Shown here: positions 1-6,400 of the stretch, in pieces
Numbering within the stretch: position 1 is the stretch's first letter
Layout of the letters: every line of letters begins with the position of its first letter
Source: a bacterium SM23_31
Lineage (GTDB): Bacteria; SM23-31
Length of the DNA: 18,162 nt
Direction: 5' to 3'
Assembly: GCA_001304035.1 (NCBI GenBank)
Contig: LJUD01000099.1
Coordinates: forward strand, 1-18,162
Translations under genes and position numbers: made by a program
The notes under the pieces: model-generated
Database searches by the model: none
Told to the model about the DNA's origin: nothing
What the model saw: only the letters and a program-made list of their open reading frames with translations

Positions 1-736
1 CGACAATGTCTTCAGGGGCAAATCTGACTCCGGAACTTCTTGCCCGGTAAAGGTCTAAAACATTGTTTGGTATTATCGATACGTCGAGACCTTCGGCAAG
101 TTCAAGTTGGGGGTCTCCCGGATGAAAGTTCGACAGTTGTTCAACAAGGTCGCCGCCCATCGCCTGTACCCGCCGTGCCAGAGATAACTCGCTGCCGACA
201 TTTCTATATAGACCGTTATGCCGGGATACAACCACCTCCGGTGTCCAATGCTCCGGTTTAATACCCAGAAACCGAAATTCGATAGGGAGGAGGCCGGGAT
301 TCTCATTTGTCAGGTCGATATAGGCGTTTATTCCTCTTACGAACGATGTTATTATTTCTTCGCCGTCGGGATGATAGTGATTTAATTCCTGTTTCATATC
401 TGCCCGGAATTTGAACAATCTTGCACCAATATCGTTCCTGAGCGATTTTTCTCCTAAAATTTCTGCCATGGTACCCGTAGCCGTCCGCCGCCACATTTCT
501 AATTGAAACAGCCTGTCACGCGCCACATTGTATCCCTGGGCAAAGAACAAATCGCTCTGATTCTGTGCGTATATATGGGATATTCCCCACAGGTCTTTGA
601 TTATTTCAACAGGCTGGGTTATCTCCTTGATTTCAAGTGTCTCCTGGGGCGGCTGGGCATGAGTTAGTGAAACGAATAGTAGAACAAATAATAGAGTAGT
701 ATGCCAGATGGATTTTTTAATGCGGTGTAAGTCCAT
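1..736 (-). CDS. Penicillin acylase family protein (S45 Ntn-hydrolase), 3' end off the left edge
   Basis: Reading the minus strand from the ATG at 736-734 gives 245 uninterrupted codons to the window edge. An AGGAG ribosome site (748-744) lies 7 nt upstream of the ATG. Residues 1-28 form a signal peptide (basic start, LLFVLLFV core, THA-Q cleavage site), so the product is periplasmic. The mature part carries acylase alpha-subunit signatures: VEIIKDLWGISHIYA (43-57), DLFFAQGYNVARDRLFQ (62-78), a GINAYI segment (135-140) and LGIKPEHWTPE (157-167). Members of this family are autocleaved precursors that hydrolyse amide bonds in penicillins, cephalosporins, acyl-homoserine lactones or other N-acyl compounds. 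The catalytic serine at the start of the beta subunit would lie beyond the edge, so activity and substrate cannot be judged. The gene diverges from a blaI/blaR1-like pair, which hints at but does not prove a beta-lactam-related role. Family assignment is confident; substrate is unknown. Confidence 0.9.
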   Translation of the reverse strand, partial: MDLHRIKKSIWHTTLLFVLLFVSLTHAQPPQETLEIKEITQPVEIIKDLWGISHIYAQNQSDLFFAQGYNVARDRLFQLEMWRRTATGTMAEILGEKSLRNDIGARLFKFRADMKQELNHYHPDGEEIITSFVRGINAYIDLTNENPGLLPIEFRFLGIKPEHWTPEVVVSRHNGLYRNVGSELSLARRVQAMGGDLVEQLSNFHPGDPQLELAEGLDVSIIPNNVLDLYRARSSGVRFAPEDIV

Positions 737-743
737 TATAATT

Positions 744-748
744 CTCCT
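744..748 (-). promoter_or_regulatory. Ribosome binding site of the acylase gene
   Basis: On the minus strand AGGAG stands 7 nt before the ATG at 736. It fixes the start of a gene whose far end is outside the window. Confidence 0.7.
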
Positions 749-905
749 CTATTTAAAAAATGAATATTTTTATTTCAGTAAAATATACTTATTAAATAGA
801 CAATTAAAAATGTATTCTATTCAAGGTTTTAACTGCTTGCGAGGCGGCTGAGATTGAACCTTTCATTTGTATTTTTAAATTTTTTCAAAAATTGCAATTT
901 TTTTC

Positions 906-934
906 TTGACAAATTGAAATATATTTCTTACCAT
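906..934 (+). promoter_or_regulatory. Candidate promoter of the blaI-blaR1 pair
   Basis: A perfect TTGACA (906-911) is followed after 17 nt by TACCAT (929-934, 4 of 6 matches to TATAAT). The alternative CATAAT at 932-937 matches better but leaves a 20-nt spacer. The palindromic operator candidate lies directly downstream, where a bound repressor would block initiation. The sigma-factor preference of this organism is unknown, so this is an inference from consensus. Confidence 0.4.
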
Positions 935-935
935 A

Positions 936-953
936 ATACTACATTTATAGTAT
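936..953 (+). promoter_or_regulatory. Candidate BlaI operator (palindrome ATACTA-N6-TAGTAT)
   Basis: ATACTA (936-941) and TAGTAT (948-953) are perfect inverted 6-bp arms around CATTTA. The left half reads TACTACA, the core half-site known for BlaI/MecI operators; the right half departs from the canonical TGTAGTA. It sits 26 bases upstream of the blaI start and just downstream of a TTGACA box, the expected place for autorepression. BlaI proteins bind such dyads as dimers and are released after cleavage triggered by BlaR1. Binding here is inferred. Confidence 0.5.
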
Positions 954-979
954 AGTTACTAACCAAAAGGGAGTCTGAA

Positions 980-1381
980 ATGGCACGGTCAAAAATTAAG
1001 CAGAAAGATTATCTAACGCCTCTTGAATGGGAAGTGATGAATATTATCTGGAAACTGGGTGGGAAACCAACCGTGAGACAGGTACTTAATGAAGGGTACC
1101 CTAACAGGGAAAAAGCATACACTACGATTCAAACGGTAATGAATAACATTGTTATAAAGAGGTTTTTGAAAAGAAAAAAAACCGGATTAGTAAATTTCTA
1201 TTCGCCTGCTGTAAAGCGTGAAGATATGATAGTAGGCGAAACAAACACACTTGTCAATAAGGCTTTTGGCGGCTCTTTTTTGGCGCTTGCCAATTATCTT
1301 ATAGATTCTGATACGCTTTCACAGGACGAGATTGCAGATTTAAAACGGTTGATTAAACAAAAAGAAAAAGACCGGAAATAA
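980..1381 (+). CDS. blaI: BlaI/MecI/CopY-family transcriptional repressor
   Basis: This 133-residue protein has the usual length and layout of BlaI. A winged helix-turn-helix spans about residues 11-78, opening with LTPLEWEVMNIIW and containing the recognition helix YTTIQTVMNNI (47-57). The wing FLKRKKTGLVNFYSP follows, then a C-terminal dimerisation region (82-133) that ends in a Lys-rich tail. The start is supported by AGGGAG at 968-973, 6 nt before the ATG. The downstream receptor gene begins only 6 nt after the stop, so the two are almost certainly co-transcribed and translationally coupled. In this family the repressor holds its own operon off and is cleaved when the membrane protease BlaR1 is activated. 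Here the likely operator is the palindrome at 936-953. What else it controls is unknown; the divergent acylase gene is a candidate. Confidence 0.9.
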   Translation: MARSKIKQKDYLTPLEWEVMNIIWKLGGKPTVRQVLNEGYPNREKAYTTIQTVMNNIVIKRFLKRKKTGLVNFYSPAVKREDMIVGETNTLVNKAFGGSFLALANYLIDSDTLSQDEIADLKRLIKQKEKDRK

Positions 1382-1387
1382 AATCCA

Positions 1388-4300
1388 ATGGTTGATTGGA
1401 TAAATGAAATCAGTTCCGTATGGGCGGATTATGTTCTGCTCATGACGGTACAAAACTGTCTTTTTTTGGCAGGAATACTGTTACTGCTTTATGTGTTCCG
1501 TAATCGCGATATACGGCTTCTGCGGGGTATTGCACTTGTCGGACTTGTAAAATTGTTCATACCGCCGTTCATAGCGGTTTCCGGTTCATCCGTCGAAAGT
1601 ATTACTTCATCTAATGTTGCTAACACATTGTACTCGCTGACGGTAACAGGTTTTGCAAGTGCCGATTACGATGCTGTACAGAACGTTTCGTTTACTCGAC
1701 ACTCTCTTTGTATGATCGGCTGGAGCCTGCTCGTATTGTTAATAATCGGATATGTAATTGTTAAGTTTCTGCGCCTCCGGGCAATAATAAAATATTCAAA
1801 ACCGCTGAATTGCGATAAATATTTGCCCGCTGGAGCAAAGAAAAAAATTGCATTTTTCAAATCGAGAAGGATTCACAGCCCATTCGTAGTCGGATTTTTA
1901 CAACATAAAATCATTTTCCCAAAGTCGTGGGATACATGGCCTTCAGACTGCAAAAAAGCTGTTATTGCACATGAAATTGCACATATCCGCCACTATGACC
2001 ACTGGATCAACTTGTTCCAGATTCTCGCACAGGCAATTCACTTTTTCAATCCGGTTGTCTGGATACATAACAAGAAACTGCGGTTTTACAGCGACATGGC
2101 TTGTGATGATGCAGCGATAAGATCAATTAATCTGTCGCCTGTGAATTATTCGCAGTTCCTGGTAAACATTGCTGAAAATTATGCTCGACCGCACTATAAA
2201 CACGCATCGATGCCTGCTTTTTTCAATTCGCACAAGCATCTAAAAAATCGCATCGCCTACCAATTATCAAAAAAGGAGGGATTAGTCATGAAAAAGATGC
2301 GGTTAGTACATAAAGCAATAGTCTGTGCAGTGGCGTTTGCAATCGTTCCATTTTCGTGGTACCTTACAAAAGACGTTATTACTGCACAACCTTCCGTTGT
2401 AAAAGAAGCGATTCAAAATAACATCTTCTATCCTGAAATAATGCAAAAAGCAGAGATTGACAAATCGAGTACTACTGAAGAAAATGACCTGAGCGGAAGA
2501 GATACAGTTAGAGTTTTCATTAATGCTTCCGGCGGTGTATCAATCAATGAAGAAAGTACTCCGGTTTCTTTGATTAAAGACAACATCCAGGAAATTCTCA
2601 AAAAAGATGAAAATACGGTTATATTTATATTTCCTGCTGATAAAACTGAATACGGCTTCCTCATCGATGTGCTTGACCGGATAAGACAGGCAGGTGCAAA
2701 ACATATTACATTGGGTATGATTGATAACGTTATTAAAAGCAAGTATGACATAGTCGAATCTAAAACGGAAGAGATTCCGGCATTTTTGCCGGTTGAAGAC
2801 CAGCCGCAAATTATCGGCGGATGGGATCTTTTGCTTAAACATGTTGTCTATCCTCCGATGGCTAAAATGGCAGGCGTCGAGGGTAAAGTTGTAATAAGTG
2901 TTCTTGTGAATGAGGAAGGTGAGCCTGTAGATTTTAAAGTTCTCCAGTCAAATCTGGGACAAAGCGGATGCAATGAAGCAGCGATTGATGCGATTAAGAA
3001 GGTGCGTTTTATACCAGCAAAACAGAGAGGAGTACCTGTAAAATTCTGGATGAATATCCCATTCAGGTTTCAAATTAAGTCTGATATTGTTATTGAAGAA
3101 GATATTCCCGCATTTTTACCGGTTGAAGACCAGCCGCAAATTATCGGCGGATTAGAGGCATTACTGAACCTTATTGAATATCCTGTGATGGCTAAAATGG
3201 CAGGCGTCGAGGGTAGAGTTGTAATAAGCGTTCTTGTGAATGAGGAAGGTGAGCCTGTAGATTTTAAAGTTCTCCAGTCAAATCTGGGACAAAGCGGATG
3301 CAACGAAGCGGCTATAGAGGCGATCAAGAAATTGCGTTTTATACCCGCAAAACAGAACGGTATTCCTGTAAAATTCTGGTACTCGATACCCATTAAGTTT
3401 CAAATAAAAAAAGAACAAATAATTCCTCCGCCCCCGCCTACGGTTAAAGAGGAAGATATTCCGGCGTTTTTACCGTTTGGTGAGGGCTGGAGGCCGGAAA
3501 TTATCGGTGGAATGGACACATTAATGAGCCTTATTGAGTATCCTCCAAATGCTAAAGCGGCAGGTATTGAGGGAAAAGTAAAAATATATGTTTTAGTGGA
3601 TGAAAAAGGTGAACCTACCGAATCTTATGTTCTCGAATCTAATGAAGAACTGGAAAAAAGCGGATGCAATAAAGCCGCTATTGAAGCAATTATGAAATTA
3701 AGGTTTAAACCGGCTCTGTCAAGAGGCAGACCAATTAAATTCTGGACACCAATAACAGTAGATTTTAAAATAAAAAAAGAAGAAATAATTCCTCCGCCTC
3801 CGGTTAAAGAAGAAATTCAGCTTGCATTGTACCGGCCTAACGACATAGTGGGAGAAATAATTCCTCCGCCTCCGGTTAAAGAAGAAATTCCGGAGTTTTT
3901 GCCTGTTGAAGGCATGCCGGGAATTATCGGTGGAATGGAGGAATTACTTAGAAATATTGTATATCCTGATGATGCTAAAAAAGCCGGCATCGAGGGGAAA
4001 GTAACCGTACGTGTACTTATAGATGAGAGCGGCGTTCCGCAGCAAACAGAAGTCTTACAGTCTGATGTTACGGAAAGCTGTAATAAAGCTGCGCAAGAAG
4101 CGATTATGAAATTAAGGTTTATACCAGCAAAAAGCAGAGGACGAGTTGTTAAATTCTGGTACACTATTCCTGTTAAGTTTCAAATAAAGCCGGACGAAGT
4201 AAAACAAGAAAACATTCAGGAAAAAATTATAGATCTTACTGATGCAAAACAACAGACAGCCATTTCAGTTAAACCCCGTTCGACTGTCGAAAAATGGCCT

Positions 4301-4540
4301 GAGTATCCCGATTCTGAAAAAAAGAAAGGACATCAGGGAATTATTAGTTTCAAGATCCGTGTCGATGTAAATGGCATCGTAACAAAGGTAGAATTACTGA
4401 GTAATGAAACGGGAAGCAAAGTATTAGAAGAATTGGCAAAAAATGCAGCCCTCCAGTGTAAATTCCTTCCGGCATTAGACAGTAACAATAAGCCTGTGGC
4501 GGTCTGGACAACGAAATCGTATGATTTTACAATAAAATGA
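1388..4540 (+). CDS. BlaR1-like M56 metallopeptidase receptor with ExbD-like region and five TonB C-terminal domains
   Basis: This 1050-residue protein has N-terminal membrane helices near 15-37, 44-62 and 107-128, then an M56 zinc-peptidase domain with HEIAH at 195-199. The later motif reads SDMACDDAA (235-243), with Asp at 236 where M56 proteins usually have a zinc-binding Glu. A fourth hydrophobic helix (310-326) leads to the periplasm. There, residues about 373-445 resemble ExbD/TolR (pattern INASGGVSIN...FIFPADKTEYGFLIDVLDRI). Five TonB-C-like domains follow at about 461-563, 571-674, 687-797, 832-934 and 967-1050. Domains 1-4 share IIGG, a YP pair, a G-V/I-E-G-K/R-V strand and the F-x-PA...KFW ending; the fifth is divergent. 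Proline-rich linkers (IIPPPP) separate domains 2/3 and 3/4. In BlaR1 the M56 domain cleaves BlaI after a periplasmic sensor binds a ligand; here the sensor is replaced by envelope-spanning-type domains. Domain calls are by eye, the ExbD-like one least certain. Confidence 0.88.
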   Translation: MVDWINEISSVWADYVLLMTVQNCLFLAGILLLLYVFRNRDIRLLRGIALVGLVKLFIPPFIAVSGSSVESITSSNVANTLYSLTVTGFASADYDAVQNVSFTRHSLCMIGWSLLVLLIIGYVIVKFLRLRAIIKYSKPLNCDKYLPAGAKKKIAFFKSRRIHSPFVVGFLQHKIIFPKSWDTWPSDCKKAVIAHEIAHIRHYDHWINLFQILAQAIHFFNPVVWIHNKKLRFYSDMACDDAAIRSINLSPVNYSQFLVNIAENYARPHYKHASMPAFFNSHKHLKNRIAYQLSKKEGLVMKKMRLVHKAIVCAVAFAIVPFSWYLTKDVITAQPSVVKEAIQNNIFYPEIMQKAEIDKSSTTEENDLSGRDTVRVFINASGGVSINEESTPVSLIKDNIQEILKKDENTVIFIFPADKTEYGFLIDVLDRIRQAGAKHITLGMIDNVIKSKYDIVESKTEEIPAFLPVEDQPQIIGGWDLLLKHVVYPPMAKMAGVEGKVVISVLVNEEGEPVDFKVLQSNLGQSGCNEAAIDAIKKVRFIPAKQRGVPVKFWMNIPFRFQIKSDIVIEEDIPAFLPVEDQPQIIGGLEALLNLIEYPVMAKMAGVEGRVVISVLVNEEGEPVDFKVLQSNLGQSGCNEAAIEAIKKLRFIPAKQNGIPVKFWYSIPIKFQIKKEQIIPPPPPTVKEEDIPAFLPFGEGWRPEIIGGMDTLMSLIEYPPNAKAAGIEGKVKIYVLVDEKGEPTESYVLESNEELEKSGCNKAAIEAIMKLRFKPALSRGRPIKFWTPITVDFKIKKEEIIPPPPVKEEIQLALYRPNDIVGEIIPPPPVKEEIPEFLPVEGMPGIIGGMEELLRNIVYPDDAKKAGIEGKVTVRVLIDESGVPQQTEVLQSDVTESCNKAAQEAIMKLRFIPAKSRGRVVKFWYTIPVKFQIKPDEVKQENIQEKIIDLTDAKQQTAISVKPRSTVEKWPEYPDSEKKKGHQGIISFKIRVDVNGIVTKVELLSNETGSKVLEELAKNAALQCKFLPALDSNNKPVAVWTTKSYDFTIK
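2273..2290 (+). promoter_or_regulatory. Internal Shine-Dalgarno plus in-frame ATG inside the receptor gene
   Basis: AAGGAGGG (2273-2280), one of the strongest ribosome sites in the window, is followed after 7 nt by an ATG (2288-2290) in the same frame as the receptor (Met301). The codons that follow read MKKMRLVHK and then a hydrophobic run AIVCAVAFAIVPF, which looks like a signal peptide or anchor. Initiation here would give a 750-residue periplasmic or membrane-anchored product carrying the ExbD-like and TonB-C domains without the protease. The site may instead be chance: KKEG can be encoded by AAAAAGGAGGGA. Confidence 0.45.
2780..3410 (+). repeat. Near-identical tandem repeat encoding TonB-C domains 1 and 2 (330-bp period)
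   Basis: The second unit starts at 3110, exactly 330 bp (110 codons) after the first. The block 2861-2979 matches 3191-3309 at 116 of 119 positions, and 2791-2820 is identical to 3121-3150. Outside these blocks the copies differ much more. Such patchy near-identity, against the clear divergence of domains 3-5, suggests a recent duplication or gene conversion. Confidence 0.9.
3781..3890 (+). repeat. 38-bp exact direct repeat in a proline-rich linker (72-bp offset)
   Basis: Positions 3781-3818 and 3853-3890 are identical over 38 bases and lie in the same reading frame, 24 codons apart. Each encodes EIIPPPPVKEEI. A diverged third version encoding IIPPPPPTVKEE sits near 3418-3453 before TonB-C domain 3. 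The repeat lengthens the linker between domains 3 and 4 and looks like a small in-frame duplication. Confidence 0.9.
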
Positions 4541-4762
4541 GAGGAAATAAAACAAGAAATATTTTTGAAAAATATGCTTCTGATGTTTGCACCTTTTACA
4601 TAAATTGTACCTCTAATCTTAAACATCTAACTATATCGCCATTCAAAGGGGGATTTCTTTGCATTTTAAAGTTTATGGGCTAAAGATTTTCTGTATACGT
4701 TACAGGAAAACAAAAATGCTCCATCATGCCAATTTTTACGAAATTTTATACGAGAAGACAAA

Positions 4763-5923
4763 ATGAAGATAAAACGTACATTATTCATTTTTATCACCAC
4801 AATTGCACTTTTATTTAATTGCGGCAAAAGTGATGAAACTTACACCATTGAAACTAAAGACGGGGTGAATTACGTGCACAACTATGGACCGCTGTGGGGC
4901 GATGAACAAAAGATTTCGATGGAGTTCGTTCGCCAGATTGGGGAGCTTGAGGGGAAAGATGAGAAATATTTGCTTTATAAACCATTGAAATTAATAAGAG
5001 ATTCTTACGGAAATTTCTATATACTTGACTGGGGTAATTACCGAGTTCAGAAATACGATCCCGATGTTAAATATCTGGCTACATTCGGCAGAAAAGGTCA
5101 GGGGCCAGGAGAATTTCAAAGCCCCGGCACCATTCAATTAGACAGTAAGGACAATTTGTATGTGAGAGAGCAGAGGATTAAAGGGAATATTATAGTTTTT
5201 AATCAAGATAGACGTGAAATTCGCCGAATTACATTGGAAAATTCTTCTGCCTATGATTTTTTGGTTTTGCAGTCAGATAAAATAATTGCTCCTGTAGAAT
5301 CAGATACGGCATTATTGGGAATATTCGATGCAGATGGTAAAATAAATAAACAATTTGTCGAAAGAAAATCTTACAGCAGAGACGCAGAAATAAAAACACA
5401 AGTTAGTATAAGTTTCCTATTAATTGCAAATAGGTTTGCTTCCGCATTAGATAAAAAGGATAATATATATTTGGTGTTTTGTATTCAAAACCGTATTGAG
5501 AAATATTCCAAGAACGGAGTACTCATTTTTAAATCAGACAGAAATCTCAACTATGGGGAATCAACAGAAGCAAGAATTGAGAAAAGAATGGTTAGTCTTT
5601 TTGTTCCGGGTGAGGAGCCCAGTGAGAAAGTTGAAATGGATATACCGGTATATAACATAATATATTCATTTTCCGGAATAGGAATTGATAATAAAGGGAG
5701 ATTGTGGACCGCAACATACATGCATCAACCCGACCCGGATAAAGAAGAGGAATTGTCCGACTATATGCAGTTCGAAATTTTCGATTCTGATGGTATACTG
5801 CTATGTTATTTGCCGCTGCCCGAAAAATTCACTAAAAATTTTACGATTTACGATGACCGGATCTATTTTATTGACTCGGAAAATGAACACTGTGTCTATG
5901 AATATAAAATCATCGAGAAATAG
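4763..5923 (+). CDS. Six-bladed beta-propeller (NHL-like) lipoprotein
   Basis: This 386-residue protein opens with a signal sequence (MKIKRTLFIFITTIALLF) ending in Cys20. The sequence before the cysteine, LLFNC, is a loose rather than classical lipobox, so lipidation is likely but not certain. The body shows the repeated propeller pattern: DSYGNFYILDWGNYRVQKYD (about 75-94), GRKGQGPGEFQSPGTIQLD with SKDNLYV (about 110-134), DKKDNIYLVF (about 231-240) and DNKGRLWTA (about 308-316). Proteins of this type are widespread in Bacteroidetes-like genomes and usually have no known ligand. The ATG is preceded by GAGAAG (4752-4757). It follows the receptor gene by 222 bp and probably has its own promoter, so a functional link to blaI/blaR1 is not shown. 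No reaction can be assigned. Confidence 0.75.
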   Translation: MKIKRTLFIFITTIALLFNCGKSDETYTIETKDGVNYVHNYGPLWGDEQKISMEFVRQIGELEGKDEKYLLYKPLKLIRDSYGNFYILDWGNYRVQKYDPDVKYLATFGRKGQGPGEFQSPGTIQLDSKDNLYVREQRIKGNIIVFNQDRREIRRITLENSSAYDFLVLQSDKIIAPVESDTALLGIFDADGKINKQFVERKSYSRDAEIKTQVSISFLLIANRFASALDKKDNIYLVFCIQNRIEKYSKNGVLIFKSDRNLNYGESTEARIEKRMVSLFVPGEEPSEKVEMDIPVYNIIYSFSGIGIDNKGRLWTATYMHQPDPDKEEELSDYMQFEIFDSDGILLCYLPLPEKFTKNFTIYDDRIYFIDSENEHCVYEYKIIEK

Positions 5924-6281
5924 AAAATACCAACTCCACCTGGCAATGTACTAAAAATAATGAAATTAAATTTTAACTTTGAATTATTGTCTCGGTACCG
6001 TTAGGGGTAAAATTATAATCCTGCCTTAAGAATTATTACACGCCTTTTGATTGTCCGAAATCACATTTTTATGTTTGTTTATGACTTCCCGCGTGAAAAA
6101 TCTTGCATTTTTTTAAAGAAATGTATATACTGGAATTCTGAATTTCCCACTGATATCTATCCGGGAATATTACTTTTTATCATCATTTTTTTACCTTATA
6201 TTAACTGATTGTGAACTGAATTACTCGATCATAACCGGCAAATACAATAAGACCGCTATTACAAAAATTGTTTCAAATCCT

Positions 6282-6309
6282 AAGCGGGATCACTGTAAAA
6301 TCCCGGCTT
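6282..6309. repeat. Imperfect inverted repeat overlapping a -35 box
   Basis: AAGCGGGAT (6282-6290) pairs with ATCCCGGCTT (6300-6309) apart from one bulged base, around a 9-nt loop. Its right end overlaps the candidate TTGAAA box at 6308-6313. It could be an operator or a hairpin. There is no T run after it, so it is unlikely to be a terminator. Confidence 0.4.
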
Positions 6310-6336
6310 GAAATACGTAAAATAAAATTTTGTAAT
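6308..6336 (+). promoter_or_regulatory. Candidate promoter of the alternative GlmU gene
   Basis: TTGAAA (6308-6313), a 17-nt spacer and TGTAAT (6331-6336, 5 of 6 matches to TATAAT) lie 65 nt upstream of the start codon. This is a sigma70-like consensus match only. Confidence 0.4.
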
Positions 6337-6400
6337 TATATATAGCATAATAAGTTAATGATTATATTAAAACCGGTACTTTAAATCAATAGGAGACTCA

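Larger units (their letters stand above)
5924..6400. other. Intergenic stretch without a recognisable gene
   Basis: This 477-bp AT-rich gap holds no reading frame with family resemblance. The supportable contents are an imperfect inverted repeat (6282-6309), a candidate promoter (6308-6336) and the AGGAG ribosome site (6391-6395) of the next gene. No GC-rich hairpin followed by a T run, the usual terminator shape, was found after the propeller gene. Confidence 0.6.

Noticed and set aside
73..494. Open frames on the minus strand at 73-306 and 303-494
   Set aside because: They are shadows of the acylase gene, whose frame runs through the whole stretch to the window edge with strong family motifs.
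2780..3890. CRISPR-like or noncoding repeat array
   Set aside because: The repeats are in-frame coding repeats of TonB-C domains and linkers without regular spacers.
4559..4575. Perfect inverted repeat ATATTTTT-G-AAAAATAT after the receptor gene as a terminator
   Set aside because: It contains only A-T pairs with a one-base centre and no T run after it, so a stable hairpin is unlikely.
5685..5954. 89-codon frame over the propeller gene's 3' end
   Set aside because: It is an out-of-frame shadow; the propeller frame shows repeat motifs to its stop.
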